Source: CAVPUA01 sp963708805 (GTDB lineage: Bacteria > Actinomycetota > Actinomycetes > Mycobacteriales > Jatrophihabitantaceae). Taken from it: a stretch of 64,000 bases of DNA. Positions 29,481 to 36,721 of the stretch are shown here, piece by piece. The position numbers and the translations under genes were made by a program. The stretch lies in NCBI GenBank assembly GCA_963708805.1, contig CAVPUA010000001.1, positions 682,001 to 746,000 on the forward strand. The letters are read 5' to 3'. Within the stretch, counting starts at the first letter, position 1. The number at the start of each line of letters is the position of its first letter. The notes under the pieces are model-generated. The model ran no database searches and was not told the origin of the DNA. It worked only from the letters and a program-made list of their open reading frames with translations.

Positions 29481-30709
29481 GTGATGAGCCGGGCGCGCGG
29501 CGGTTCGTCGAGCCGGCCAAACGGGCGGACTCGGCGGGTGGGCAGCGCAGTGAGTTCGCCCGCGACCGGGCCCGGGTGCTGCACTCGTACGCGTTTCGCC
29601 GGCTGGCCGACAAGACGCAGGTCAGCGTTCCGGGCGAGGACGACTTCCCCCGTACTCGGCTGACCCACTCGCTCGAGGTCGCCCAGATCGGGCGCGAGCT
29701 GGGAGCCGCCCTCGGCTGTGATCCCGACATCGTCGACACGGCCGGGCTCGCTCACGACCTGGGACATCCGCCCTTCGGACACAACGGCGAGGACGCTCTC
29801 GACGTCGCCGCCGCGGGCATCGGCGGGTTCGAGGGCAACGCCCAGACGTTGCGGATCCTGACCCGCCTCGAACCGAAGATCATCGCCCCGGACGGCGCGC
29901 CGGCCGGGCTGAACCTCACCCGCGCGACTCTGGACGCTGTCGGCAAATATCCCTGGACCCGGCGCGCCGGGCAGCGCAAGTTCGGCGTGTACGCCGACGA
30001 CCTGGCCGCCTTCGAGTGGGTGCGCGCCGGCGTCGAACCGGGCCGCCGCTGTCTCGAGGCCCAGGTCATGGACTGGGCCGACGACGTCGCGTACTCGGTG
30101 CACGACGTCGAGGACGGCGTACACGGCGGCCACATCCGCCTCGACCGGATCGACGACGACACGCGGGTGCTGCTCTGCGACCTGGCCGCCGAGCTCTATT
30201 CGGACCTGGCCGCCGATGCGCTCACGCCCTACCTCGACGAACTGCTCGCGCTGCCCACGCTGCGCGACCTCGGCGGCTACGACGGCTCGTACGCCGCCCA
30301 GGCGGCGGCCAAGCGGGCGACGAGCGAGTTGACCGGACGGTTCGCGGCCGCGGCCGCCGATGCGACCTGGAAGGCCTACGGCCCCGGGCTCTCGCGCTAC
30401 CGCGGTGCACTGGTGGTGCCGGTGCGGGCGGCGGCCGAATGCGCGCTGCTCAAGGCGATAGCGGCCCACTTCGTCATGCGGCGCTCCGGCGCCGTCGAGC
30501 GGCAGGCCCGGCAGCGTGAGCTGCTGCGGGAGCTCGTCGAGGCGGTTGCGGCCGGGGCTCCGGACACGCTGAGCGGCTTGTTGTCGGGTGGCTGGCACAA
30601 GGCGGCGGACGATGCTGCTCGCTTTCGCGTGGTCGTCGACCAGGTCGCTCAGCTCACCGACACCTCGGCGATCGCCTGGCACGCCAAGCTCGTCAGACAT
30701 CGCGCATAG
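29477..30709 (+). CDS. dgt: Deoxyguanosinetriphosphate triphosphohydrolase-like protein
   Basis: An HD-domain nucleotide phosphohydrolase that splits dNTPs to deoxynucleoside and triphosphate. The metal ligands are in RTRLTHSLEVAQIGREL and LAHDLGHPPFGHNGEDAL, and a second HD-type Asp is in MDWADDVAYSVHDVEDGV. KADKTQV-like RRLADKTQVSVPGEDDFPRTR precedes the first His. About 410 residues, the actinobacterial short type. GTG 29477 overlaps the ybjN-like stop. dnaG follows after nine bases, the conserved dgt-dnaG pair. Confidence 0.92.
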   Translation: MSDEPGARRFVEPAKRADSAGGQRSEFARDRARVLHSYAFRRLADKTQVSVPGEDDFPRTRLTHSLEVAQIGRELGAALGCDPDIVDTAGLAHDLGHPPFGHNGEDALDVAAAGIGGFEGNAQTLRILTRLEPKIIAPDGAPAGLNLTRATLDAVGKYPWTRRAGQRKFGVYADDLAAFEWVRAGVEPGRRCLEAQVMDWADDVAYSVHDVEDGVHGGHIRLDRIDDDTRVLLCDLAAELYSDLAADALTPYLDELLALPTLRDLGGYDGSYAAQAAAKRATSELTGRFAAAAADATWKAYGPGLSRYRGALVVPVRAAAECALLKAIAAHFVMRRSGAVERQARQRELLRELVEAVAAGAPDTLSGLLSGGWHKAADDAARFRVVVDQVAQLTDTSAIAWHAKLVRHRA

Positions 30710-30718
30710 AATCGCCGC

Positions 30719-32578
30719 GTGGCAGGGCGAATAAAGGACGAAGACATCGCCCTCGTGCGCGAGAAGTCGCCGATCGACGACGTGATCGGCGAGCACGTCC
30801 AGCTGCGCAACGCCGGGGGCGGCAACCTGAAGGGCATCTGCCCGTTCCACGACGAGAAGTCGCCGTCACTGTCGGTGTCGCCCGGTCGAGGGCTTTTCCA
30901 CTGCTTCGGCTGCGGGGCGGGCGGCGACGTCATCCGCTTCATCGAACGCATCGAGCACCTGAGCTTCAACGACGCGGTCGAGCGGCTGGCCAACCGCGCC
31001 AACATCCAGCTGCGCTACGACGACAGCGGCCACGGCACCGCGCGCCCGCCGCAGGGCCAGCGGTCCCGGCTCATCCAGGCCCATGCCGCGGCGGCCGCGT
31101 TCTACGCCGACCAGTTGCGCACGCCCGAGGCGCGCACGGCACGCGAGTTCCTGGCCCAGCGTGGCTTCGACGAGGCGGCCGCGGCGGCCTACGGCTGCGG
31201 CTACGCGCCCGACGGCTGGGACGCCCTCACCAAGCACCTGCAGGCATTGGGCTTCACCTCGAACGAGCTGACCACCGGCGGGCTCGCGCGGCCGTCCCAG
31301 CGGGGCTCGCTCATCGACCGCTTCCACCGCCGCCTGCTGTGGCCGATCCGCGACCTGGCCGGCGACGTGGTCGGCTTCGGGGCGCGTCGGCTGTACGACG
31401 ACGACAAGGTCGAGGCCAAGTACCTCAACACTCCTGAGACGCCGATCTACAAGAAGAGCCAGCTGCTCTACGGGGTCGACGTCGCCAAGAAGGAGATCGC
31501 CCGCCAGCACCGGGCGGTGATCGTCGAGGGCTACACCGACGTCATGGCCTGCCACCTGGCCGGTGTCACGACGGCGATCGCCAGTTGCGGGACGGCATTC
31601 GGCACCGAACACATCGGCGTGATCCGCCGGCTGCTGTTGGATTCGGACGCATTCACCGGCGAAGTGATCTTCACCTTCGACGGCGACGCCGCCGGTATGA
31701 AGGCGGCCGAGCGGGCGTTCGCCGAGGACCAGAAGTTCATGGCCCAGACGTTCGTCGCGGTCGAGTCGAGCGGCCTCGACCCGTGCGAGCTGCGGCAGAA
31801 GTCCGGTGACGAGGCGGTGCGGGATCTCGTCGCCCGCCGCATTCCGCTCGTCGAGTTCGTGCTGCGCAATACCGTCAGCCGCGCCGATCTCGACACCGCT
31901 GAAGGGCGGTCGGCCGCGCTGGACCGCGGAGTGCCGCTGGTCGCGATGATCAAGGACCACTCGTTGCGCGACGAGTACGCCCGCCGGCTGGCCGGGCTGG
32001 TCGGCGTCGACGACCCGATGCGGGTCGTGGCCCGCGTCCGCGGCATGATCCGCACCGGCAACAAGCCCGAGGTTCCGGCCAACCGGCCGGCCGGAGTCGT
32101 CGTCGACGACAACGTGGCCAACGTCGAGCGCGAGGTGCTCAAGGTCGCCCTGCAGATTCCCGCGGTCGCCGGCCCGCAGTTCGACGCGCTGCCGAGCGAG
32201 GCTTTCCTGGTCGCCGAGCACCAGCAACTGCGCAAGGCGATCGAAGCCGCGGGCGGCACGGCGAGCGCGGTCGGCGGCCCCGAGTGGACGTCGACGATCG
32301 AGGCCCATCTTCCCGACGACCGGTCGAAGTCGGTGGTGAACGAACTGGCCGTCGAGGCGTTGCACTCGGGCGCCGTCGACCAGGCCCGTTACGCCGACGC
32401 TGTCCTGGCTAGGTTGCAAGAGATCATCGCCGCCCGCCAGGTGGGTGTGGTCAAGTCCCGGCTTCAGCGGATCAACCCGGTCGAGCATCCCGAGGAGCAC
32501 ACCCGGCTGTTCGGTGAGTTGATCACGCTCGAGGCCCATCGCCGGGTGCTGCGCGAGCGGGCCATCGGCGGCGAATGA
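30719..32578 (+). CDS. dnaG: DNA primase DnaG
   Basis: The primase that lays RNA primers at the replication fork. The N-terminal zinc finger is CPFHDEKSPSLSVSPGRGLFHCFGCGAGG. The catalytic core has the TOPRIM motifs VEGYTDVMACHLAG and TFDGDAAGMKAAERAF. The C-terminal helicase-binding part follows. 619 residues, normal. GTG 30719 sits ten bases after dgt. The downstream gene starts inside its stop (ATGA). Confidence 0.97.
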   Translation: MAGRIKDEDIALVREKSPIDDVIGEHVQLRNAGGGNLKGICPFHDEKSPSLSVSPGRGLFHCFGCGAGGDVIRFIERIEHLSFNDAVERLANRANIQLRYDDSGHGTARPPQGQRSRLIQAHAAAAAFYADQLRTPEARTAREFLAQRGFDEAAAAAYGCGYAPDGWDALTKHLQALGFTSNELTTGGLARPSQRGSLIDRFHRRLLWPIRDLAGDVVGFGARRLYDDDKVEAKYLNTPETPIYKKSQLLYGVDVAKKEIARQHRAVIVEGYTDVMACHLAGVTTAIASCGTAFGTEHIGVIRRLLLDSDAFTGEVIFTFDGDAAGMKAAERAFAEDQKFMAQTFVAVESSGLDPCELRQKSGDEAVRDLVARRIPLVEFVLRNTVSRADLDTAEGRSAALDRGVPLVAMIKDHSLRDEYARRLAGLVGVDDPMRVVARVRGMIRTGNKPEVPANRPAGVVVDDNVANVEREVLKVALQIPAVAGPQFDALPSEAFLVAEHQQLRKAIEAAGGTASAVGGPEWTSTIEAHLPDDRSKSVVNELAVEALHSGAVDQARYADAVLARLQEIIAARQVGVVKSRLQRINPVEHPEEHTRLFGELITLEAHRRVLRERAIGGE

Positions 32579-33084
32579 TGTTGTTGCGCCGCGACAAGCC
32601 GATCGCGCACGTCCAGCGGCTCCTCGATCGCGAGGACCGGGTCGTGTCGTGGGCGGTCGCCGGTGACACCGTCGTCGTCGCCACCCGGCTCGGCCTGTGG
32701 TGGCCGACGGGCGACGTCCACCGCATGATCAGCTGGTCGCTGATCGACAAGGCCGTCTGGGACGAGGGCCAGTTGACGGTGATCGAGGCCGAGGTCGTCG
32801 ACGAGCTGTTCCTCATCGACCGTCCGGCGATCGCGCTGATGCTGACCGAGCCCCGCGACCTGCCGCCGACGGTGCGCAAACGGGTCGAGTCGAGCGTCGC
32901 CCAGTCGGAGTTGCTGGCGCTGCCCGGGGGAGCCGGGCGCTTCGTGGGCCGCCGCGTGCCCGGTCAGGACGGGCTGACGTGGTGGTGCCGCTTCGAGCCG
33001 GGCACGCCCGACAACGCGATCACCCGTGAGGCCGCCGAGTCGATCATCCAGACGCTGCGCGCGCGGAGCAACGTCGTTCTCTAG
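32575..33084 (+). CDS. Conserved actinobacterial protein downstream of dnaG
   Basis: 169 residues, starting with MMLLRRDKPIAHVQRLLDREDRVVSWAV and including VVVATRLGLWWPTG, PTVRKRVESSVAQSE and GLTWWCRFEPGTPDNAITREA. Proteins like it often follow dnaG in actinobacteria, but no function is established. There is no signal peptide, membrane helix or catalytic motif. Alternating short beta-strand-like segments suggest a PH-like beta sandwich, which is only a guess. It overlaps dnaG by four bases. Confidence 0.75.
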   Translation: MMLLRRDKPIAHVQRLLDREDRVVSWAVAGDTVVVATRLGLWWPTGDVHRMISWSLIDKAVWDEGQLTVIEAEVVDELFLIDRPAIALMLTEPRDLPPTVRKRVESSVAQSELLALPGGAGRFVGRRVPGQDGLTWWCRFEPGTPDNAITREAAESIIQTLRARSNVVL

Positions 33085-33324
33085 CGGTGGTACCCGTTCG
33101 TCGTGCTGCCGGTCGAGCTGCCCGACAGTTTTGAGCCCGAGCGCGCCCCGTGCCTTGGTGGCGAAGTCGTCCACCTTGGCCTGCAACACGCCGGCCGTCG
33201 ACTGAACGGTCTGGCTACCGGCGAACTTTCGAGCGACACTGACGATGGTCTCGTAGCGATCGCGCCCGGCTCGTGCGCCCAGGACGTATCCGGCAGCTGC
33301 GCCGGCCAGGAAGCTCAGCTTCAT
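33081..33324 (-). CDS. Small YtxH-like protein (frameshifted near its end)
   Basis: MKLSFLAGAAAGYVLGARAGRDRYE is the classic N-terminus of small YtxH-type proteins: one short glycine-rich hydrophobic helix, then an amphipathic helical tail. ATG 33324 is preceded by GAGGAG eight bases upstream. In the present frame no stop follows. Shifting by one base near 33135 gives GSKLSGSSTGSTTNGYHR and a TAG at 33081-33083, which I take as the true end (about 80 residues). It converges with the dnaG-linked gene. Confidence 0.6.
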
Positions 33325-33430
33325 CGGACCCACTCCTCGGTTCGCGGTATGGCTGCCTACCTTAGTCGGGTCCGGACGCGCTCCGCCGGTGCGTTAGACT
33401 CTCCCAGGCCCGCGAGACGGGCCGCCGTGG

Positions 33431-33506
33431 TCCCCCATAGCTCAATTGGCAGAGCATTCGACTGTTAATCGAAGGGTTTCTGGTTCGAGTCCAGATGGGG
33501 GAGCCA
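33431..33506 (+). tRNA. tRNA-Asn (anticodon GTT), CCA encoded
   Basis: The acceptor stem is TCCCCCA (33431-33437) with TGGGGGA (33496-33502). The anticodon stem is TTCGA/TCGAA around the loop CTGTTAA, with anticodon GTT at 33464-33466. The T arm is TCTGG-TTCGAGT-CCAGA. Discriminator G 33503 is followed by an encoded CCA. The 3' half of this gene is repeated at 36589, so it is the integration target of the island that follows. Confidence 0.97.
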
Positions 33507-33519
33507 GCAATCTCGGGGC
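33464..33519 (+). repeat. Left attachment repeat (3' half of tRNA-Asn plus 13 bases)
   Basis: From the anticodon GTT to CAATCTCGGGGC beyond the CCA, this 56-base stretch recurs at 36589-36638. The only difference is that the second copy lacks six bases of the T arm. A direct repeat covering a tRNA 3' end is the usual mark of site-specific integration, with the tRNA kept intact on one side. Confidence 0.85.
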
Positions 33520-33716
33520 ATCCAATACCGGACTAAACCGGGTCCTGCTCTCGCTAGTGACACGTCGGCCCTTGACCGCGTCTGTTGAGTCCACGTCGGG
33601 AGCTTTTGGGTCGCGCGTGGACGGCTTCATGCGACTTCTCTCGCTAGCGTGACGCCATGCCTCCAGCGATTCGAATCGTCGCCACTGGCTTCGGCAGACC
33701 TCTCCCGGAGCGTTGA

Positions 33717-34064
33717 CTAAGGCTTCAGTGCCGCGCCGAGCGCGGTGAGCGTCGGGCGCTCGACTCGGTAGTAAGCCCACTTACCGCGCTGCTCGCGGCT
33801 GACGAGCCCTGCTTCGGCGAGGACCTTCATGTGGTGCGAGACCGTGCCCTGACTTAGACCGACCGGCTCAGTCAGATCGCAGATGCACGCCTCGCCGTCC
33901 TCGTGCGCAGCGATGAGTGACAGCAGCCGGACGCGCGTCGGATCACCAAGGGCTTTGAACATGCCCGCAAGTCTGGTCGCGTCCTCTGCGCCCATGACGC
34001 TCCCGACGACGGGAGAGCAACAAGCGCCCAAGTCATTGGTCAGGACCGGCAGCGTTGTCGTCAT
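33717..34064 (-). CDS. arsR: ArsR-family arsenic-responsive repressor
   Basis: 115 residues with a winged helix: ALGDPTRVRLLSLIAAHEDGEACICDLTEPVGLSQGTVSHHMKVLAEAGLV. The ACICDL block matches the metal-binding ELCVCDL of the family. Cys15-Cys16 near the N-terminus (LGACCSPV) match the spacing known from Corynebacterium glutamicum ArsR, where two N-terminal cysteines and one from the helix bind As(III). ATG 34064 gives this N-terminus. It is divergent from arsM across 83 bases containing repeated CATTGAC motifs, its probable operator. Confidence 0.92.
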   Translation of the reverse strand: MTTTLPVLTNDLGACCSPVVGSVMGAEDATRLAGMFKALGDPTRVRLLSLIAAHEDGEACICDLTEPVGLSQGTVSHHMKVLAEAGLVSREQRGKWAYYRVERPTLTALGAALKP

Positions 34065-34083
34065 CACCCAAGTATGCCACTCA

Positions 34084-34127
34084 CATTGACAAACGTCGAT
34101 GCATTGACGATTCTTGATGCATTGACG
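34084..34127 (+). promoter_or_regulatory. Probable ArsR operator: three CATTGAC repeats at 18-base steps
   Basis: CATTGAC occurs at 34084, 34102 and 34120, exactly 18 bases apart. The last two are part of a longer direct repeat GATGCATTGACG. Around the middle copy CGTCGATG/CATTGACG (34094-34109) is an almost perfect palindrome with one mismatched pair. The cluster lies between the divergent arsR and arsM starts and can control both. Confidence 0.65.
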
Positions 34128-34147
34128 TTCATCGATGGGAGTTGAGC

Positions 34148-35029
34148 ATGTCTGACGGCGATGTTCGAGAGCAAGTCCGGGCCAGGTACGCACGGGCGGC
34201 GATTGCGGTCACTCGGGACCAGACGACGGCACTGACCGTTCTGGATGGGCCGTGTTGCTCGTCAGCGAGTTGCGGTACTGACGAGGTCGGGGTCGCGTTC
34301 GGGTCCGGGCTGTACAGCGCCGACGAACATGGCGAACTGCCCGCAGAGGCGATCGCGGCGAGCCTCGGATGCGGCAACCCGATCGCAGTGGCCGAACTGC
34401 GTGCGGGCGAGAAGGTGCTCGACCTCGGCTCGGGCGGGGGGATCGACGTCCTGCTGTCTGCCAGGCGCGTCGGGCCGACCGGCTTCGCTTACGGCGTGGA
34501 CATGACCGACGAGATGCTCGCTCTGGCCGAGATCAACAGGGCCAAGTCCGGCCTGACCAATGTCGCATTCCTCAAAGGCTCGATCGAGTCGGTGCCACTG
34601 CCGGAAGAGTCCGTGGACGTCGTGATCTCTAACTGCGTCATCAACCTCTCCAGTGAGAAGTCGAGCGTGTTGGCTGAGATGTTCCGCGTCCTAACACCCG
34701 GTGGCCGCGTCGGCGTATCCGACGTGGTAGCCGAGGACGATCTGACGCCCGAGATGCGGGCTGAACGGGGCTCTTACGTCGGCTGCATCGCCGGAGCCCT
34801 GTCCAAGTCGGAGTACCTCGATGGGCTGGCCGCTGCGGGCTTTACCGAGGCCAGCGTGACCTTCACCCATGAGGTAGCCGACGGAATGCACGGGGCGATT
34901 GTGAACGCCGTCAAGCCGAGCGTCTGCTGCGACCCGGCCCAACAGGCGACCTGCTGCGAGCCGTCCGCCAAGTCTGCGTGCTGCGGCACCCAAGCGGGAC
35001 ACGTCGCTGGGACTTGCGGTTGCCAGTGA
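34148..35029 (+). CDS. arsM: Arsenite methyltransferase ArsM
   Basis: A SAM-dependent methyltransferase that converts As(III) to methylated species. The SAM motif is VLDLGSGGGIDVLLSARRVG. The conserved arsenic-binding cysteines are represented by GPCCSSASCG, NCVINLS and SYVGCIAGAL. FGSGLYSADEHGELP is typical of the family. The C-terminus ends in a cysteine-rich tail (VCC, TCC, ACC, CGC pairs). 293 residues. ATG 34148 follows GGGAG. The aquaporin start overlaps its stop (GTGA). Confidence 0.95.
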   Translation: MSDGDVREQVRARYARAAIAVTRDQTTALTVLDGPCCSSASCGTDEVGVAFGSGLYSADEHGELPAEAIAASLGCGNPIAVAELRAGEKVLDLGSGGGIDVLLSARRVGPTGFAYGVDMTDEMLALAEINRAKSGLTNVAFLKGSIESVPLPEESVDVVISNCVINLSSEKSSVLAEMFRVLTPGGRVGVSDVVAEDDLTPEMRAERGSYVGCIAGALSKSEYLDGLAAAGFTEASVTFTHEVADGMHGAIVNAVKPSVCCDPAQQATCCEPSAKSACCGTQAGHVAGTCGCQ

Positions 35030-35733
35030 ACCTCGACCTCAGCCGCAAAGCCGCTGCGGAGGCAATCGGGACAGCCTTTCTGGTCGCTGCGGTCATCGGT
35101 TCTGGGATCGCCGCTGCGCGGCTGTCGCCGAACGATGTCGGGCTCGAACTGCTGGAAAACAGCGTTGTCACCGGTGCCGCGCTCGTCGCTTTGATCGTCG
35201 CGCTGCAACCCGTGTCAGCGGCCTTCAACCCCGTCGTCACGCTGGTCGAGCGAGCTCTCGGCGCGATCAGCAGCCGCGACGCCGCAGTGCTCATCGCCGC
35301 CCAGGTCATCGGCGCCTTGCTCGGGGCGATCGCCGCGAACCTGATGTTCGGCCTTTCAGCCATCTCGCTGTCCACTCACCACCGCACTGGGGGTGGCGTC
35401 CTGCTCGCCGAGGTGATCGCGACCGTCGGCCTGCTGATGGTCATCTTCGGAAGTGCAAGGTCTGGCCGGGCCGACCGCGTGGCTTTCGTGGTCGGCGGCT
35501 ACATCCTTGCCGCGTATTGGTTCACCAGCTCGACCAGCTTCGCCAACCCCGCCGTCACCATCGCCCGAATGTTCTCCAACACGTTCGCCGGTATTGCTCC
35601 ATCATCGACACCCGCGTTCATCGGCATGCAAGTCGTGGGCGGGGTCGTCGGTCTCGCGCTCATACGCCTGCTCTACCCATCAGCCCACAACGAAGCCGCC
35701 TCTCTGGCGGAACGAGAGGTCATCCATGACTAA
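35026..35733 (+). CDS. MIP/aquaporin-family channel of the arsenic operon
   Basis: 235 residues with six hydrophobic helices and two half-helix loops: AAFNPVVTLVE (NPA changed to NPV) and TSFANPAVTIARMF (NPA kept). Aquaglyceroporins in ars operons, such as AqpS of Sinorhizobium meliloti, let As(III) leave the cell after reduction of arsenate. Located between arsM and arsC with overlaps on both sides (4 and 8 bases). GTG 35026 is the start. It occupies the place usually held by an ArsB or Acr3 pump, and none is present. Confidence 0.88.
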   Translation: MNLDLSRKAAAEAIGTAFLVAAVIGSGIAAARLSPNDVGLELLENSVVTGAALVALIVALQPVSAAFNPVVTLVERALGAISSRDAAVLIAAQVIGALLGAIAANLMFGLSAISLSTHHRTGGGVLLAEVIATVGLLMVIFGSARSGRADRVAFVVGGYILAAYWFTSSTSFANPAVTIARMFSNTFAGIAPSSTPAFIGMQVVGGVVGLALIRLLYPSAHNEAASLAEREVIHD

Positions 35734-36127
35734 CAAGCCGACAGTGCTGTTCCTTTGCGTCCACAATGCCGGTCGGTCCCAGATGGCCGCCGGCTGGCTC
35801 CGGAGCATCGCCGGGGATCGAGTCGAGATCTGGTCCGCAGGTTCCGAGCCCGCCGATCAAGTCAACCCCGGGGCTGTGGAGGCGATGCGCGAAGTCGGCA
35901 TCGACATCAGCAGCGAGACCCCGAAGATCCTCACGACCGATTCCGTGTCTAGGGCGGACGTCGTCGTCACGATGGGATGCGGAGACACGTGCCCCTACTT
36001 CCCAGGCAAACGCTACGAGGATTGGGAACTGACGGACCCAGCTGGCCAACCCATCGAGGTAGTCCGCCAGGTGCGCGATGAGATCAAGGGCAGAGTTCTC
36101 GCTCTGGCCGATGACCTAGCGAAGTAG
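35726..36127 (+). CDS. arsC: Arsenate reductase, low-molecular-weight phosphatase type
   Basis: 133 residues. The P-loop CVHNAGRS (C11, R17) is the phosphatase-type active site, and the redox cysteines C85 and C89 lie in MGCGDTCPYFPGKRYEDW. This family reduces arsenate to arsenite with thioredoxin or mycothiol as electron donor. ATG 35726 follows GAGAGG. It overlaps the aquaporin gene by eight bases and closes the operon. Confidence 0.95.
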   Translation: MTNKPTVLFLCVHNAGRSQMAAGWLRSIAGDRVEIWSAGSEPADQVNPGAVEAMREVGIDISSETPKILTTDSVSRADVVVTMGCGDTCPYFPGKRYEDWELTDPAGQPIEVVRQVRDEIKGRVLALADDLAK

Positions 36128-36277
36128 CGCCAGAGCCTCTTCGAGTCCGGCGACCAAGCCGCCCGCATGACCCTTGGACGGCGACGCCGGAGGCATCCGC
36201 TTCCACTGCATCCGGGCCGTCAGCAACCGCATTTCGATTTTCTCTCGCGCCTGGTGCATCGCTTCGTTTTCGATCAT
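36116..36277 (-). CDS. Small hypothetical ORF at the right end of the arsenic island
   Basis: A possible 53-residue protein, MIENEAMHQAREKIEMRLLTARMQWKRMPPAS and onward, ending in GLVAGLEEALALLR. It overlaps the arsC 3' end by 12 bases tail to tail. The open frame continues upstream without good starts. No Shine-Dalgarno is seen and I recognise no family. It may be a remnant. Confidence 0.3.
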   Translation of the reverse strand: MIENEAMHQAREKIEMRLLTARMQWKRMPPASPSKGHAGGLVAGLEEALALLR

Positions 36278-36588
36278 GCCGAGACGATAGCTCGAACAGG
36301 CGTTCGATAACAAGGCTGCGTGCGGTGGCGAACGGGTCAGCCGTTGGTGCCAGCGGTCTTGTTGCCGGGCCAGGCGCAGCACTGAAATTTCTCGGGCGCT
36401 CATGGTCTCCCCATGGCGCTGAAACGCTCGGACGATCTGAGCGGCCCGCGCCCGATTCGATGGCATATCAGTGGCACAGCGCCTCCGTGCCGCGCAGTTG
36501 CCTCGAGTGTTGCCAAAGACTCGCACGGTCCGAAACTCGGCCCCCGGCAGTCCTCGATGACACTCGGCGGTGCGCACTCGCGGAAACC

Positions 36589-36638
36589 GTTAATCGAAGG
36601 GTTTCGAGTCCAGATGGGGGAGCCAGCAATCTCGGGGC
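36589..36638 (+). repeat. Right attachment repeat (degenerate tRNA-Asn 3' half)
   Basis: This 50-base stretch repeats 33464-33519 from the tRNA-Asn anticodon through CCA and 13 further bases, but lacks TGGTTC in the T arm. It cannot make a tRNA. It closes a 3.1-kb segment holding the ars genes. The roughly 310 bases before it and 80 after it, up to the next gene, show nothing else I can name. Confidence 0.85.
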
Positions 36639-36721
36639 TCGCCGGCCCGAGTTCGCCTCCCTCGTTGCCCGACGGTCCCGATCTTGTGTCGCGCGGTTAA
36701 TCCCGAGGCCTACGAGGTTGC

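Noticed and set aside
33507..33716. Integrase or excisionase gene next to tRNA-Asn
   Set aside because: The 210 bases after the tRNA and the rest of the island contain no tyrosine or serine recombinase motifs.
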